From assembly GCF_964340395.1 (NCBI RefSeq), contig NC_135566.1, forward strand, positions 1,408,501-1,472,500: a stretch of 64,000 nt of DNA, in the 5' to 3' direction. Positions 24,101-37,090 of the stretch are shown here, piece after piece. Made by a program: the position numbers and the translations under genes. Position 1 is the first letter of the stretch. Each line of letters opens with the position of its first letter. The stretch is from Glandiceps talaboti. Its lineage: Eukaryota; Hemichordata; Enteropneusta; Spengelidae. The notes under the pieces are model-generated. The model was given only the letters and a program-made list of their open reading frames with translations. It did no database searches and had not been told where the DNA came from.

Positions 24101-24888
24101 TGTTATTTGACATACACCATTCTTTTGTAGAAAAATGGTAATCAGTCATTAGTGTGAATTAATCTGGTAGGACTAAAGTTATTTGTAAGTCAACTTTAAT
24201 TAAATGGTACATTGTGTAACAAAAATAACTATTACAAGGATTAGTATACTAATGCTGTATCCTGCAGCTGTTCTGCTACCTTGTCATATTTTACAAAACA
24301 ATGTTCAGAATATTTTAAGTGAACTGAGACCAAAAACTTGAAAGGAATTGACCATGAGATATTGTAAGAATGTTGTCATTGAGAAGAATTTCATATTCAA
24401 ACACATGTTTGTGTAATCTGTGCTATCTTATTCAGACTATGGATTCTGCCAATGTAATAGTAACTTGACATGTTGATTGTCTATTCTTGTTGCCTATACA
24501 TACCCCTTCAGACACCCAATTTAGTACTATTAAATTGTATTATTTTGAAAAGCCATGTTGATTACTGGTAGATTAGGATAATTACACCTTGGTTTTCCTT
24601 TGACAACAGACTTCATTTGTTCCTCCTAAATTTAAGAAAATTCAAGGTGCATAGTCTATAACTTTATAGTCCTGATGGTACTATTAAAATATCTTTATTT
24701 TTTCCAAGTACAATATACTGAAACATGTACATGTGCTAAGGACTGGGAAACCCAATGACAGAAATGGGGAAATGTGGTACCTCTGGCATTACTAGTGGGA
24801 AATCAGGTAGATTTTACCTACATAACTGCTCTAACAAAAAATACTTGTGTCATGTATTGCAATTTGTAGAGCACTCACCAGGTTTTTT

Positions 24889-24954
24889 TCTTTTCTTTTT
24901 TTTCTTTTCTTTTTTTTTTTTTTTTTTTTTTTGGGGGGGGGGTTTGTGTTTGTT

Positions 24955-25024
<70 letters not shown>
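24889..25024. repeat. Compound T-run / G-run / (TG)n microsatellite
   Basis: About 40 bases of mostly T, then 10 G, a short TTTG section and about 65 bases of TG dinucleotide. Open frames on both strands (Phe, Cys/Val, Thr/His strings) are repeat products. Confidence 0.95.
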
Positions 25025-25025
<1 letters not shown>

Positions 25026-25981
25026 TACGATAAATTGATATAAAAAATCCTTATTACAATAACTCTTACCAAGCCTATAGTACTTGATGTCAGGCAGTGT
25101 CAGTACTGATTAACTCTTAATAAGCCAAAGTGTAATAGTATGTATTTATTATTTTGTACACTGACATTAGTGGAATGTTGGACCACAGTGTCAAACTGTG
25201 TCACATATTATATCACTACAGCATCAGTAAAATGATTGGTAGTGCACATACACTGTACTTTGGTTAGTCTCATTGTCGGGGATTGCATGAAAGTTAACAC
25301 ACCTACCTTTTGGAAGTTGTCCTGTAGAACTGTCACTTGTTGTGTGAAAAACAACAAGTCAAGGAAACAAGTAGCTTTATAATACATGTAATTGACACAT
25401 TCTCATTCCTTAGAACTGTTTCTTCACAATGTTGAACGTCACATGTTCATTCATTATTATAAATTTTAGCCAAGATCTACTGGTGATGAAAACCATTCAG
25501 CTTTCTCATTATTATAGGATAGATTTTTAAGATGATTTAAGACTACCGAGACCATAATGAGACAGACTTGAACAAAAGTAGTAATGTAGCTTTTTGTTGG
25601 TATGAAGGGTTGTTGACTGATGTCTTAGAAAAAATCATTTCTTTATTTTTAAATAGGACCAGTAGTAGATACACTAGGTACAAAATATTTATACATTGAT
25701 ATCAAGTAGAATAATGAGGTCTGTGTGTTATTAACAAAGCATTGTACATATTGTAATCAGTGATTAGATGATAAGAAATAATGATAAGATTTTTAGATCA
25801 ATCTTTGAGCCGGATATATAGGGTGTACATGCCCTGCTTGTTCCTCATTTCTGGTCAATATTTGAATACTTCATGACAAACTTCTAACTTCTAGGAATTG
25901 TGTTAGCTATTAGTTCATGCAAGTTCATCATAGCCTATACTCAGAGTTTTGTTAGGAAAGGCTGTTAGCTCTAATACCCAA

Positions 25982-26099
25982 TTTTAGCTACATGTAGTTC
26001 TTAATTTCATTCTCATTTTGTAAAAGGAAGGCTGAGTGCAGCTCTCATACCTATTTTTAGCTAGTTCTTAATTTCATTCCCATTTTGTAAAAGGAAGGA
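25982..26099. repeat. Two-copy tandem duplication, about 70 bp apart
   Basis: TTTTAGCTA...GTTCTTAATTTCATT followed by CATTTTGTAAAAGGAAGG occurs at 25982 and again at 26054, differing by a 6-bp indel and a few substitutions. Confidence 0.7.
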
Positions 26100-27095
26100 T
26101 GCACTCAGCTTTGGTTCCTGCGTTGACGTTGTCGTTCTGTCCCTTGACATTTATCCAAAACTGAACAAAGTTGTAAACTAAAGAGAAGGACTAAAACATG
26201 GAAAGCAGCACTGAGCACGTGTACACTTGTTGCCATGGTTGCAGACATAGTTATTCTAGCCTTATACACAATGCTTTTCTAATTCAATAATGCCGATTCA
26301 TATTATTGTGTGCCTAGTGGACACAGCACCACTATAAATGTTTTTGATGTGTACCGTGACATTTATTATGTCGTGACTACAAACACATGTACATGAATTT
26401 TGTATAGTATAGGTCTTACAAGGTCATTCCTGCCCACCTTCCTGCCTGCAATGTAGTTCTAATTTATAGTGCTATCAATGGACTACTGGTGGTATGTACT
26501 CAATACATTCAATACACTTCAAATCACATCATAATAAAGTGACCATGAATGGCCATTATATTGCATTATCAAACTGTGTGAGACTGTTCAATAGTTATGT
26601 GTGTAGCATTTTCACAAAGCTACTTTAACCTGGATTTAAACACAATGGTAGGAAAAAGTTTGTAAAATTCCTGAGTTTAGACTAATTAGTAAAGAGCCTC
26701 AACAAACTATGAAGTCATTTGTGTTTTGTAAACATTTGAACTTGTCCAATAACTTAGATCTATTTATCACTCGTATTTTCCTTTGCTGGACAAAGAAAAA
26801 TATTGAGGAAGAACATTTGATTATAATAAAGGTTGTGGGATGCACACACACACACATCTGATAGGAAATTTATTTTAAAATTACATGGCACATATTGTGA
26901 ACTGATAGTCTTTGGCTTACTACTCCATTAATAATGTATTTCACTATTTTAAGAAATGTAGATACATGTAATATAAAACATAAAACTAGTATTTGATACA
27001 TGTAATAAAGTATTGGCAGTGATAACATGACAAATTAGTAATTTGGTTGCTGTAATTATCAGATTTAGGCATCAGTAGCTTGTTTACCAAGTGAT

Positions 27096-27270
27096 ATGAG
27101 AGATAAAGAGTACCACTGGCGTTGTAAACAGGCTGCTATCAGAGATAAACAGAGTACCACTGGCGCTGCTGTAAACAGGCTAGTATGAGAGATAAACAGA
27201 GTACCACTGGTGCTGTAAACAGTCAGGCTAGTAATAATATGAGAGATAAACGGAATATTAAACAGGCTAC
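27096..27270. repeat. Tandem repeat, about 58 bp units, 3-4 copies
   Basis: Units contain GAGATAAACAGAGTACCACT followed by GGCGCTG...TAAACAGGCT, with small indels between copies; the last copy is decayed. Confidence 0.8.
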
Positions 27271-27426
27271 TTTCTGGTCAAAATGTTTGTAAACTTGCTG
27301 TACACCACAAGACACAAGATGATATTAATCAATTAGTTTATCATATTCTTTTATTTATGTACCTATAAAATTGGCCTCATGTATTTTACTGTAATGTTCT
27401 TTAATATCTTTATTATACTTATGTAC

Positions 27427-27684
27427 ACAAATGAAATTGTCAATTTTCTATAGGTTGTAGTAAAATTATGTATTTTATCTTATCTTATACTATATTATAT
27501 TATATTATAATGTATAATATAATATAATATAATATATAATATAATATAATATGATATGATATATGATATGATATGATATGATATGATATGATATATGATA
27601 TGGTACAATATAATATAATATAATATAAAATATTACATAACTTTACTACAACCTATAGAAAATTGACAATTTCATTACAAATGA
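27427..27684. mobile_element. Palindromic AT-rich insertion with 8-bp flanking direct repeat
   Basis: Arms of about 40 bp (27430-27472 and 27634-27676) are inverted copies with one clear mismatch and share TTTTCTATAGGTTGTAGTAA. Between them lie about 160 bp of ATAAT/ATGAT short repeats that are themselves nearly self-complementary. The 8-mer ACAAATGA occurs at 27427-27434 and 27677-27684, consistent with a hAT-type target-site duplication, although it overlaps the left arm by a few bases. No transposase is present; a non-autonomous MITE is the likely reading. Confidence 0.65.
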
Positions 27685-28919
27685 CCAATATTCCCCTAAA
27701 GTTTTAAGCTAAGAAATGTATACTTTTGACCTCCATATATCATACTAATGTCCAGGCATTCTCATTTAGAGACAACTCTACTCTGAATTTATACAGAATT
27801 CTTATTCAAATATCAAACATAATTGCACAACAAACACGTTATTTTTAGGTTCTGTAGCTCTGGGGGCATTGTTACGAAATCAGTTAGTAGTAAGTGGTAC
27901 TGAAAGAGCGTACTTCATATAATTGCATAAAACCTTTCATATATAGTTTAAATATTTAAGTAAACATAATATTTGTTCACAAATACGGCAAATTACTTTT
28001 AATTTTACATGTAGGAAAATACACAATAATGAGTTCTAATTCAATTGTAAAATACACATTGTGTACAAAGAAGTAAATATGTGCATGTTTGGTTGTTTGT
28101 TCAAATTCGCAAAGTAGTAATTTAAATTCTTGTACTATGCCCCGTGGAGCCCACAACATAGAAATTTAATATCAATAAAAGTAGATGATGTCCAATGTAT
28201 TTTTTAAAATAGTTCGTAGTTCTGAACATCCTTTGGGACTGATGACAAAATCAGAAATTTATGAATGTGTGATTGACAGATGTACACCTTTTTAGTCCAG
28301 ATACAAATTGATTCAGTTGGTGATGTGAAACAATTCCCTACCTAAAATAACATGGACCATTAGAGTTGGACCTTTTAACTAAAGCTATGCTATAGAGTAG
28401 CTGGAAGGCAGAATACCAGAAAACCTGTGATGTGTGTAGAATAGGTAATCAGTGCATCAACTGGGTATTGTTTATGTCTTTTTATTTCTACTGTGATACT
28501 GCCATCATTTTTACTGTATTTTAAAATCAAAACACCTTTTTATTTTGTGACGAACTGTATTCATAAAAATATTACAAGAAATAAAATTGACTCACTAGAA
28601 AACAGAATTTTTGTATTTGTATAATGATTTATTCTCTTGTGTGTAATCATCAAACTTCAGTGTGATTTGAGTACCGAAACTTTATGTATGTCAATGTCAA
28701 AAAACTTTATTATTGATATAATATTTGTATGATATAAATGACAAAAAAAACCCGATTTTGATGAATTTTACAGTGATGATATCTCAGTTGTCTTAATGTT
28801 CAGAATGATAACTTAGTATGTGATTTGCATACTGTATCTTATAGCAGTGGGTATACTCAAAAGCCATGATCAAGATTTTGTGTCGGTTGCTATAGGCATA
28901 GGTTATTCTGTATGCATGT

Positions 28920-29560
28920 TAGGATGTGAAGGGAAATGAAATGGACTTGATATAGGCAAATCTATGTGAGGGGAAATGGACTTGGTATAGGCCAGTCTAT
29001 GTGAAGGGAAGGGACTTGGTATAGGCCAGTCTATGTAAGGGAAGGGACTTGGCATAGGCCAGTCTATCCGAAGGAAAGGGACTTCTCTTCGTATAGGCCA
29101 GTCTAGGTGAGGGGAAAAGGATTTGGTATAGGCCAGTCTGTAAGGGGGAAGGAACTTGGTATACGCCAGTCTGTACAAAGGGAAGGAACTTGGTAGAGGC
29201 CAGTCTGTACGAAGGGAAGGAACTTGGTATAGGCCAGTCTAGGTGAGGGGAAAGGGACTTGGAATAGGGCAGTCAGTAAGGAGGAATTGACTTGGTATAG
29301 GCCAGTCTATGTGAAGGGAAATGGACTTAGTATAGGCTAGTCTGTACGAATGGAAGGAACTTGGTATAGGCCAGTCTGTAAGGAGGAACGGACTTGGTAT
29401 AGGCCAGTCTATGTGATGGGAAATTGACTTGGAATAGGGCAGTGTGTAAGAAGGAATGGACTTGGTATATGCCAGTCTGTACGAAGGGAAGGAACTCAAT
29501 GGTATAGGCCAGTCTATGTGATGGGAAATTGACTTGGAATAGGGCAGTCAGTATGAGGGG
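28920..29560. repeat. Minisatellite, units of about 35-38 bp (GACTTGGTATAGGCCAGTCT)
   Basis: About 17 imperfect copies of GGACTTGGTATAGGCCAGTC followed by a variable TATGTGAAGGGAA segment. Two minus-strand open frames across it give repeated RLAYTK / DWPIPS peptides; they follow the repeat, break with indels and lack any family signature, so I do not call them genes. Confidence 0.92.
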
Positions 29561-31330
29561 TTAATTGTAGAAGTCAGACACCTTTTAAGTCATGTCATCA
29601 TAGCAGTCATTGAAGCAAACAGGATAGGTATACATTAGCCAGGTTAACCTAGTTAATTCCACAAGGTTGATGGCACAAAGAAATCAGTTGTTATATCCTT
29701 ATTGCATGAATAGTCCTGTTGGCAATATTCGATTAGTTTCCTTACACACACAACTCATACAATTTATGCAGTGCCACTTGTCAGAATGAAAGCAATTTTC
29801 CCTTTCAGTCTCAGGTAGGAATGGTTGCATCAGCTCCCTCCCACAGGCTATTTGGCTTTCAAATAGATTTATACTCTAGTGTTAAGTGTGTCTTTGATTT
29901 CAGATGAGAGCTTTCATACAAGAAATGTGCATGAAAATTTATACAACAGTAGATTGTATTCCTTTCGGCATACTTAAAATTATGATTGATCGTTTCAGTT
30001 GGCTTCTGGATTTCTATTATTCATTCAATTTGAGGGAGAGATATGGTGTGAATTGGTTGTAAATGATGTTATTTTGTGATGAAAGTACATTTGTCACAAC
30101 ATGTCCTGATGTAGGCCATGAAAGAACATGTCTGAAGGCTTTGACACATCTAGAGAGAAAACCTCCAAGGTAAAAGAGAAGTCCTTAAAGCAATATGGGT
30201 AATAATGGTCACTGAAACACACATGGTTAATACTACAAATCTTACTTTCTTTTTAGTTCATTTCTTGACAGGCTATTGTGTTGATGAAGCTGAAGGTCAA
30301 GCTATTCACTGATGAATCACATTCACAGAATACAAAAACTATACATCTGATGTTAACACAGTGATTCACATTTAGACAGTAGTCTTTGTCATGCAGTGAT
30401 TCACTGTAAGTTGTACCATTATGTGTAATCATTGTAACTAAGACTGTGTTGTCTTGTTTATCCCCTATATCATTACAACAGTTTAGTCATGCACTCATAA
30501 CTGAATACAATCAAAGACTTTCAAAGCTGCCCTCTGTAGCTAGTTTTAACTGAACTATCCCAGGTACAAACATAAACAGCTGTGAACCTATATGTTCCTT
30601 ATAAACTAAAATATGATTGTTATGATTAATAAAACATTTGACTATAGAAAATGAATTTAAAAATGACAGTATACATGCCAGAACATATTGGTTCACATTG
30701 ACTATCTCTACCAACACTGATATTTGGTACAACCTGGAATATAAAGTAAGGTGATAAATAATATTGATTTTGAACTTGAAGTCTTAACTTAATTAAGGTG
30801 AATCATATAAAATATGTTGTGAAATTATACACCCTTCTCAATTCTAGCAGTGTACAGTTGTACCTGTCCCCATAGCAACAGGTTTGTTGTATTCAACAAT
30901 ATCAACAACAAGTTCATTGGATATCACCAATGTAATCTATGCTGTAAAGTTCATACACATAACATAAGTAGAACGTACAGGCTTCAACTGTAAGGTTTTT
31001 GTAAAGCAATGAAATGGTTGTTAATTAAGTTAATTAGCGTGCCTTCTTTACATTCATTTGTGAGTTAAATTGAAAAGGAGTACGGACAAATACAAGCATT
31101 TCATACAAATGTCCCCAAATGATCAAATCAAACTATTTTGATAATGCTATTAGTATAGTGTCAAGTCCTTCCAAAACAAATATATCTATTTCAATTCTAT
31201 TGTCTTTGACCTTATTTGCTTGATGTTTGACCTTATTTTCTTGCTGTGTATTTAAGATAAAATATTTAACCTTGACTTTTGAATTGTGTCAGTCAGAACT
31301 GAAGTATCTCAAATTTGTTAGCTAGTACAT

Positions 31331-31480
31331 AATATTGAATTTTGAGATATTTTTTCTCAGATCATGACCAGTGATTTTTTTCATTGAGTTCAGAACAAAA
31401 TGGTAAAGAAGTGGTCTCCATGTTTTTAACCAGAGTTTTAGCTTTGCAATACCGGGTATCTGAAACTAACAAATTCTTCT
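31331..31480 (-). mobile_element. LINE-derived 150-bp segment X, second copy
   Basis: This segment is a close direct repeat of 31876-32025, which is part of the LINE reverse-transcriptase ORF. It abuts the (ATGTT)n tail of the LINE fragment and lacks the rest of the element. It shares both boundaries of the repeated block (AATATTGAATTTTGAGATAT at one end, CAAATTCTTCT at the other). Confidence 0.75.
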
Positions 31481-32025
31481 AATGTTATGTTATGTTATGT
31501 TTATTTATTAAAGTGTCATGTGTGGACTTACCCATAGCCACACCCAGCCCCTAGGGCTTACAAGACACTAAAGTAATACAAATCTTTAACTTATGAATAA
31601 GTAAGCGTACATATTTAAACATTGTACATAAATTCCTTTCTCTTACAAAAAGCATCGCTAACAAAATTTGCTAGGTCAAATGGCATGTTTGTCATTAAAA
31701 ATTCTAGGTTTTCGACAACGTCTCTTGTGTCAAAGTGAGGAGATATTTCCCTAGCTTTTGAAAACAGAAACTCTCGAAATTCATGATAAAGTCCACAGTG
31801 AAAAAGGAAATGTATCTCATCTTCAACTGCGTCTTTGCAGAAATCACAAAGTCTTTCCTCCCTGTCTAGATTAGAAATATTGAATTTTGAGATATTTGTT
31901 CTCAGATCATAACCAGTGATTTTTTTCGTTGAGTTCAGAACAAAATGGTTAAGAAGTGGTCTCCATTTTCTTAACCAAAGTTTTTGTTTTGCAGTAACGG
32001 GTATCTGAAACTAACAAATTCTTCT
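31481..32025 (-). mobile_element. 5'-truncated non-LTR retrotransposon (LINE) 3' end, antisense in LIAT1-like intron 1
   Basis: Read on the minus strand, 32008-31615 is an open frame without a start codon that ends at a TAA. It includes WLRKWRPLLNHF, then EERLCDFCKDAVEDE and IHFLFHCGLYHEF, the Cys-Cys-His-Cys zinc-binding end typical of the C terminus of LINE reverse transcriptases, and finishes near CKRKEFMYNV. A GC-richer 3' UTR of about 110 bp and a tail of ATGTT repeats (AACAT on the element's strand) follow at 31481-31510. Only the C-terminal portion survives. An in-frame stop lies just upstream of the conserved part, so it is 5' truncated and presumably inactive. The clade is not assigned. 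Confidence 0.8.
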
Positions 32026-35000
32026 TTGTATCTGGTTTAATTTTGAATGTTGGCATAGATAGCGTAAATACAGGTCTAGTGTTATTATTCTAGTGGGGGG
32101 GGGGGGGGGGTGTTCTAGCCTATACTACATTTGTATAGTGCCCCCTCCCCAGGCACTATATGGGGGGGGGCACTCTTTCTTATCCTATTCAGATTCTTAA
32201 CATAATAAATAACTATATGGAACTCTGTGGGTATTTTTTGGTCAAGGTCAAAGTATGTATTTACTTGCTGTAGTACTAGTAGACAGTTTTATGATCCATG
32301 TAACAGTCACATGTACAGGTGTTTTACATGGTTTTAGTCTGGAATCTGTGCTTCAATAGAGAAACAAATTATCCATTCCAGTGAATTCCAGAATTTTGTG
32401 GTTTGATATACTGACCATACTGATGGTCATAGACATAATATATTGGTGCTTTTCATTTGGAAATTCCCAAACCAGTGTACAACTTGATATATGGATATTT
32501 TGACAAGATTTAACAAATACATCAGGTAAATAATGTGACTATTTGTCGACAAATATCAGGAAATGATCATGCATTTAATGTGGATTCCAAATTTTCATGT
32601 TTTGGTACTTAAATGTTCAACTTTGGAATGACTTTATATATATATATATGTTTTGACCAGGGTGTCCACTCGACTGGTGATAAATATGTATAAAACACCT
32701 GTGTAACACTTAGCAACTGTAATGTTATATGGAAACACCCCCTCAGGCAAAAGTGTCATTGTGACATTTGGTTCAACTCTGATGCAAGTTTTTACAATAA
32801 CATAAAACACAAGATTCAGGTATACTCACCTGTTCTAAATTAAATACATCATGCAAATGTACTCTTGCAAAATACCTCATAATATCACACTCGACTGAAA
32901 ACATTTCATATTTAACTTTAACATGTGGTAAACATTTTCAGCGCAGTTTTCTATCATTCTAATTTGTTGATTTCTTTCATCAGTGATCAATACATGTACA
33001 TGTTTGAAAAATTTCTTTTCTATGATATTGAAATTATGGTATGTTCAGTGCTGGCAATGTACTTGTACTATGTGTACCATTGTCTTTTGTGATCATGTAA
33101 AATTTTGAGTTATGATCAGTTTGTGCTACAGTATCTTTTGCATCATTCTTACTAGGTGATATTTGTATTTATGAACTACTAGAACTAACTACATTCAATC
33201 AATCTAACACATTTGCACTAGAGTATCTTAAAACAGTCTGTCATATGTAATTGTATGTACATGTACGGTATGAGGAAGAAAATCACAATTTGTCATTTGC
33301 TTTGATCTGTTTAATATTGCATACCGGTACATGTCAGTTCTTCTGTTTCACAAATTAACGCATTTTATAATGTCCCCAAGTCTAGTCTAGGTAACAGACA
33401 TATCATACATTTAAAATTATATGGTAGGTAAGGAGGTATAACTGATATCAAATTATCACAATTATGTCTGTATTTACTATGACCAATGCTTAAAGTATTC
33501 AGGAAAATATATGGTATCCTAATTTTAGTCACAAATTCATGTGCTATCTTGACATGTTCAACCATGAATGGCATGTGCCAAGCATGTTCAAATAGAAGTA
33601 TTCACCTTTGACCTCATGTAAGTCTTGGTATTAATACAGACATGTACATGTACAATGTATAGTCATGTACATTAATTTACTGAAGTCCTGCACAACTGTC
33701 CTCTATCTATATACCTAACAAACTATACATATAGAAACAATTGAAATGATATGAGAACAAGTTAAACACCATTCTTGTGGAGTCAGGATGGTTGAAATGT
33801 TAGAATGGATGTATTGGAATCTAGTTGCAGGTTTAATTAAGATTTGAAGTTGAACCATGATTGACTTTGTGGCCCAGTCAATCCATCTGTATAATTAGTT
33901 GCTTGGTAGGATAGAGGTTGCTGTGTGAATGTTTTATGCATTTAGAGCTACAATGAAGCTCCCTAGGGAGTTGAGGATATATATAAAAGGTCGCTGTGCT
34001 GTTATAGGTCCATGCCAAAGATAACCATTGTAAGTTTTGGAACTAAAGACATTTTGAACTCAGAATAAAGTACTATATCATGACAAAAACTAACAATACA
34101 TAACTAAACTGACATTATTTTTTAATTAAGTGATAGAAAGAAATAATACTTTTTATTTTAAAAAAACAACTAAAACAGATAGACATACAGTTAAAAGCAA
34201 CGCACCAGGTGATCGTAAAAGAAAGATTTGAAAGACGAAAAACTGTGTTACATAAATTTGTAATTGGACTAGACTATTCATGATTGATATTTTTCACAGA
34301 AACTGCAAAATTACTTCTAGAATGTATGCAAAGCAGAGTTGTCATTGAATTGTAAATACATGTACATGTATTTTTGATGTGAGATTAAATAATTAGTTTT
34401 TAAACCCTTAATATTATGTTGTATTTACTTTAGTAGTTTGTGTCCCCACTTCTCTTAACTTCGAAATGTTTTGGCCACCCGATTACAAAAACAACCAACC
34501 CTCTACAGAAAGGCCACCTCTCTATAGTGGCCACATTTTGTTAGTCCCTTGGCTGACCACTATACACAGGTTTGACTGTATATAGTCAAACTCAGTGTTC
34601 ATAGTTTGAAATATTCAAATTTTCAAGATAAAAAAGCTTGGGTCACTTGAATTATTGAGTCATTGTTAAGTAGTTCCTTTCATGATCTGTTTCATTTCAA
34701 TATTAAATCATGATCACCTGCCTAATAAAATGTGACCTAAAAATATAGCTCTTGTGTTTCCAGCCTTCAGCTTTCACTCTGAGCTTCAAAGGGAAGTCTA
34801 TTTGCCGCACTAATAAAGTAAATGGATTGTACTACATACATCATCTAGTAGATGTCAAATACCTCTTTGAAATATGAAATTATAAAGTATGATTTATATC
34901 TAATATGTTAGATTAATTTAGGTTTTCTTAAAGGTATGATGGTATTGAGTGTAGGCAATTAAAAGGTTTGAAAACGTCTCACAAAAAAGTAATAATGTTA

Positions 35001-35479
35001 TAATCAACTATAAATTTTATCTTTTGTGTTTATATACTGTACCCAATATTGTATTGTTCATCTATGATAATGAAGCAAATATTCAATTAACCATCTGACA
35101 GGCCACAGTGGCAATATTATGTTGCTATGTTGTCACTGTACCATGCACTTTCTTTTGAATCATTTCCATTGTGTCTGAGAATACTCGCCTTGAAAAAGTC
35201 CTCTTCAGGTGTAAAACTTGTGTGAAATTCCAGCCATTTTTATACTGTATTGCTGCATACTGTAGCCTGAAACTGGATAAGGAGCATTTTTAGTGACACT
35301 AAAGGCTTGGATTCTTGGCTTTATGTATCTTGGGGAAAAGCAAAAACAAACAACTTCCAGACAAATTAAAAGTTTAACCAGTATTCGTAACTTGTAATTA
35401 GGAAATTAGGTGTACATGTATTCCAAGCACTAGAAAACTGATAGTTTCAAAATATTGAAATTTCTCTAAGAAAGTCTAC

Positions 35480-35810
35480 TACACTACATTACACTGCACT
35501 ACACTACACTACACTACACTACACTACACTACACTACACTACATTGCACTACACTGCACTGCACTGCACTTCACTACACTACACACCACTACACTATGCT
35601 ACATTACACTACACTACACTACACACCACAACACCACACTATGTTACATTACACTACACTACACTACACTACACTACACTACACTACACTACACTACACT
35701 ACACTACACTACACTACACTGCACTACACACCACTACACTACACTATACCACACTACGCTACATATTACACTAGACTGCACTGCACTGCATTGCACTACA
35801 CTAGACGACA
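35480..35810. repeat. Pentanucleotide (ACACT)n array
   Basis: About 330 bp of CTACA/ACACT pentamers with GCACT and CACCA variants. Long plus-strand frames (His/Tyr/Thr repeats) are artefacts of a five-base unit cycling through all frames without a stop. Confidence 0.95.
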
Positions 35811-36794
35811 GGATTACAAGATTTTTAAAATATCAAAACCCACTAATACTTTGCTACAAGGACAAAATAGATATTTTGAAATAGTATCTCAAGTATGAAC
35901 ATTTTGTGTGAGAAAAAAGTCTGTCTTTTACTATTTACCTTACCAACAGTACACTCTCAATGCTCAGTAACTGGGATGTTGTCTTGTTAAGTTTACAAAA
36001 CAATAACGTGAATAAGTATTTTTGAACACTTCGTGACACACAAGAACAAACATTACCAGTGTTGGTGTAGTCAATGGCTTAGTCATGCTTCTGAACATTA
36101 CCAACACTTGTCTGTGAAGTGGTATATGACCTAAAACTCCTACTGGTCACACCAAGAAAAGCAGGTATTTGTATAGAGCATTCCATTGGTAAAACTACCA
36201 TACTAGAATAGTAGTACACTCCCTCACACAGTTTACTGCCAGGCACTCACCTCCAAATTGTAATACCATTAAAGTCTAGTATACTTTTCCTGTATGTTCT
36301 CTTTCTATGTTTTTATGTTGGACATTCCCGTTCTCCCTTGTATTGTGTAATTTATCAGATAGGGTGTTTCTATCATAATGGATCACTCTAATGTACACGG
36401 AATTTCACAACTTATATCCTGGTTGAGTGACCTTGATAATGGAGATGACCAGTCACCCTATCTCACTCTGATTACCAGTAATATCTCTGCACTTCTTGAA
36501 AATTAGTTGATATCACCTCAGAAGATGCATTATACTGTACATACTATTGTTAACTTGTTTTAGTAAATGAACTACCTGAAGTATTATGTGTGGTTTGTCT
36601 GTCATATAGAGGTATGCCAAAAGACAATATGTCATTATCATGACTGTATTCTATCAGTCTGTCAGAGTAGGAGTATTCACAAACATTCCCTAGTGTCTTG
36701 TTTTGTGACAAAAATTGATCTTTTACTGAGAAATTCTCTCGTAAATCTACAGAATAATTATACTTGTTTGTACACTTAGTATTGCATCACTAAA

Positions 36795-37090
36795 TCATAT
36801 CAACCAAACTGTGGAGGAGTAAATATTGTGATAAAGCATAGATCTGGTACAAAGGTTGGTAAAAATCAATAAAAGATCTTGAGGCACTCTATACAAATGA
36901 ACCCTGGACCAAGGAGAAGTCAATTCAAAGGTATTGTTTGACAAACTAATCGCTAGATAAACAGTCCATAGCAGTGGGGATTTAAACCCTGCCACAGCTA
37001 GCCATTTGATAAATACTTTTTTTATTGATCTCTGTCTGCAATCCATGGCAATATCGGCTACATGTACCTTTGGGGCATATTCAGAACTGT
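36795..37090 (-). repeat. Possible tRNA-derived SINE remnant
   Basis: On the minus strand GGCAGGGTTTAAATCCCCAC resembles a tRNA B box (one deviation from GGTTCRANNCC). It sits in a non-coding block with moderate GC that looks unlike its AT-rich surroundings. No clear A box or tail was identified. The call rests mainly on the B-box resemblance. Confidence 0.25.

Noticed and set aside
24755-25072. Open frames on both strands around 24.8-25.1 kb
   Set aside because: Produced by T, G and TG runs; low-complexity peptides only.
35544-35898. Two 76-100 codon frames rich in His, Tyr and Thr
   Set aside because: A five-base repeat without stops opens all frames; no gene signal.
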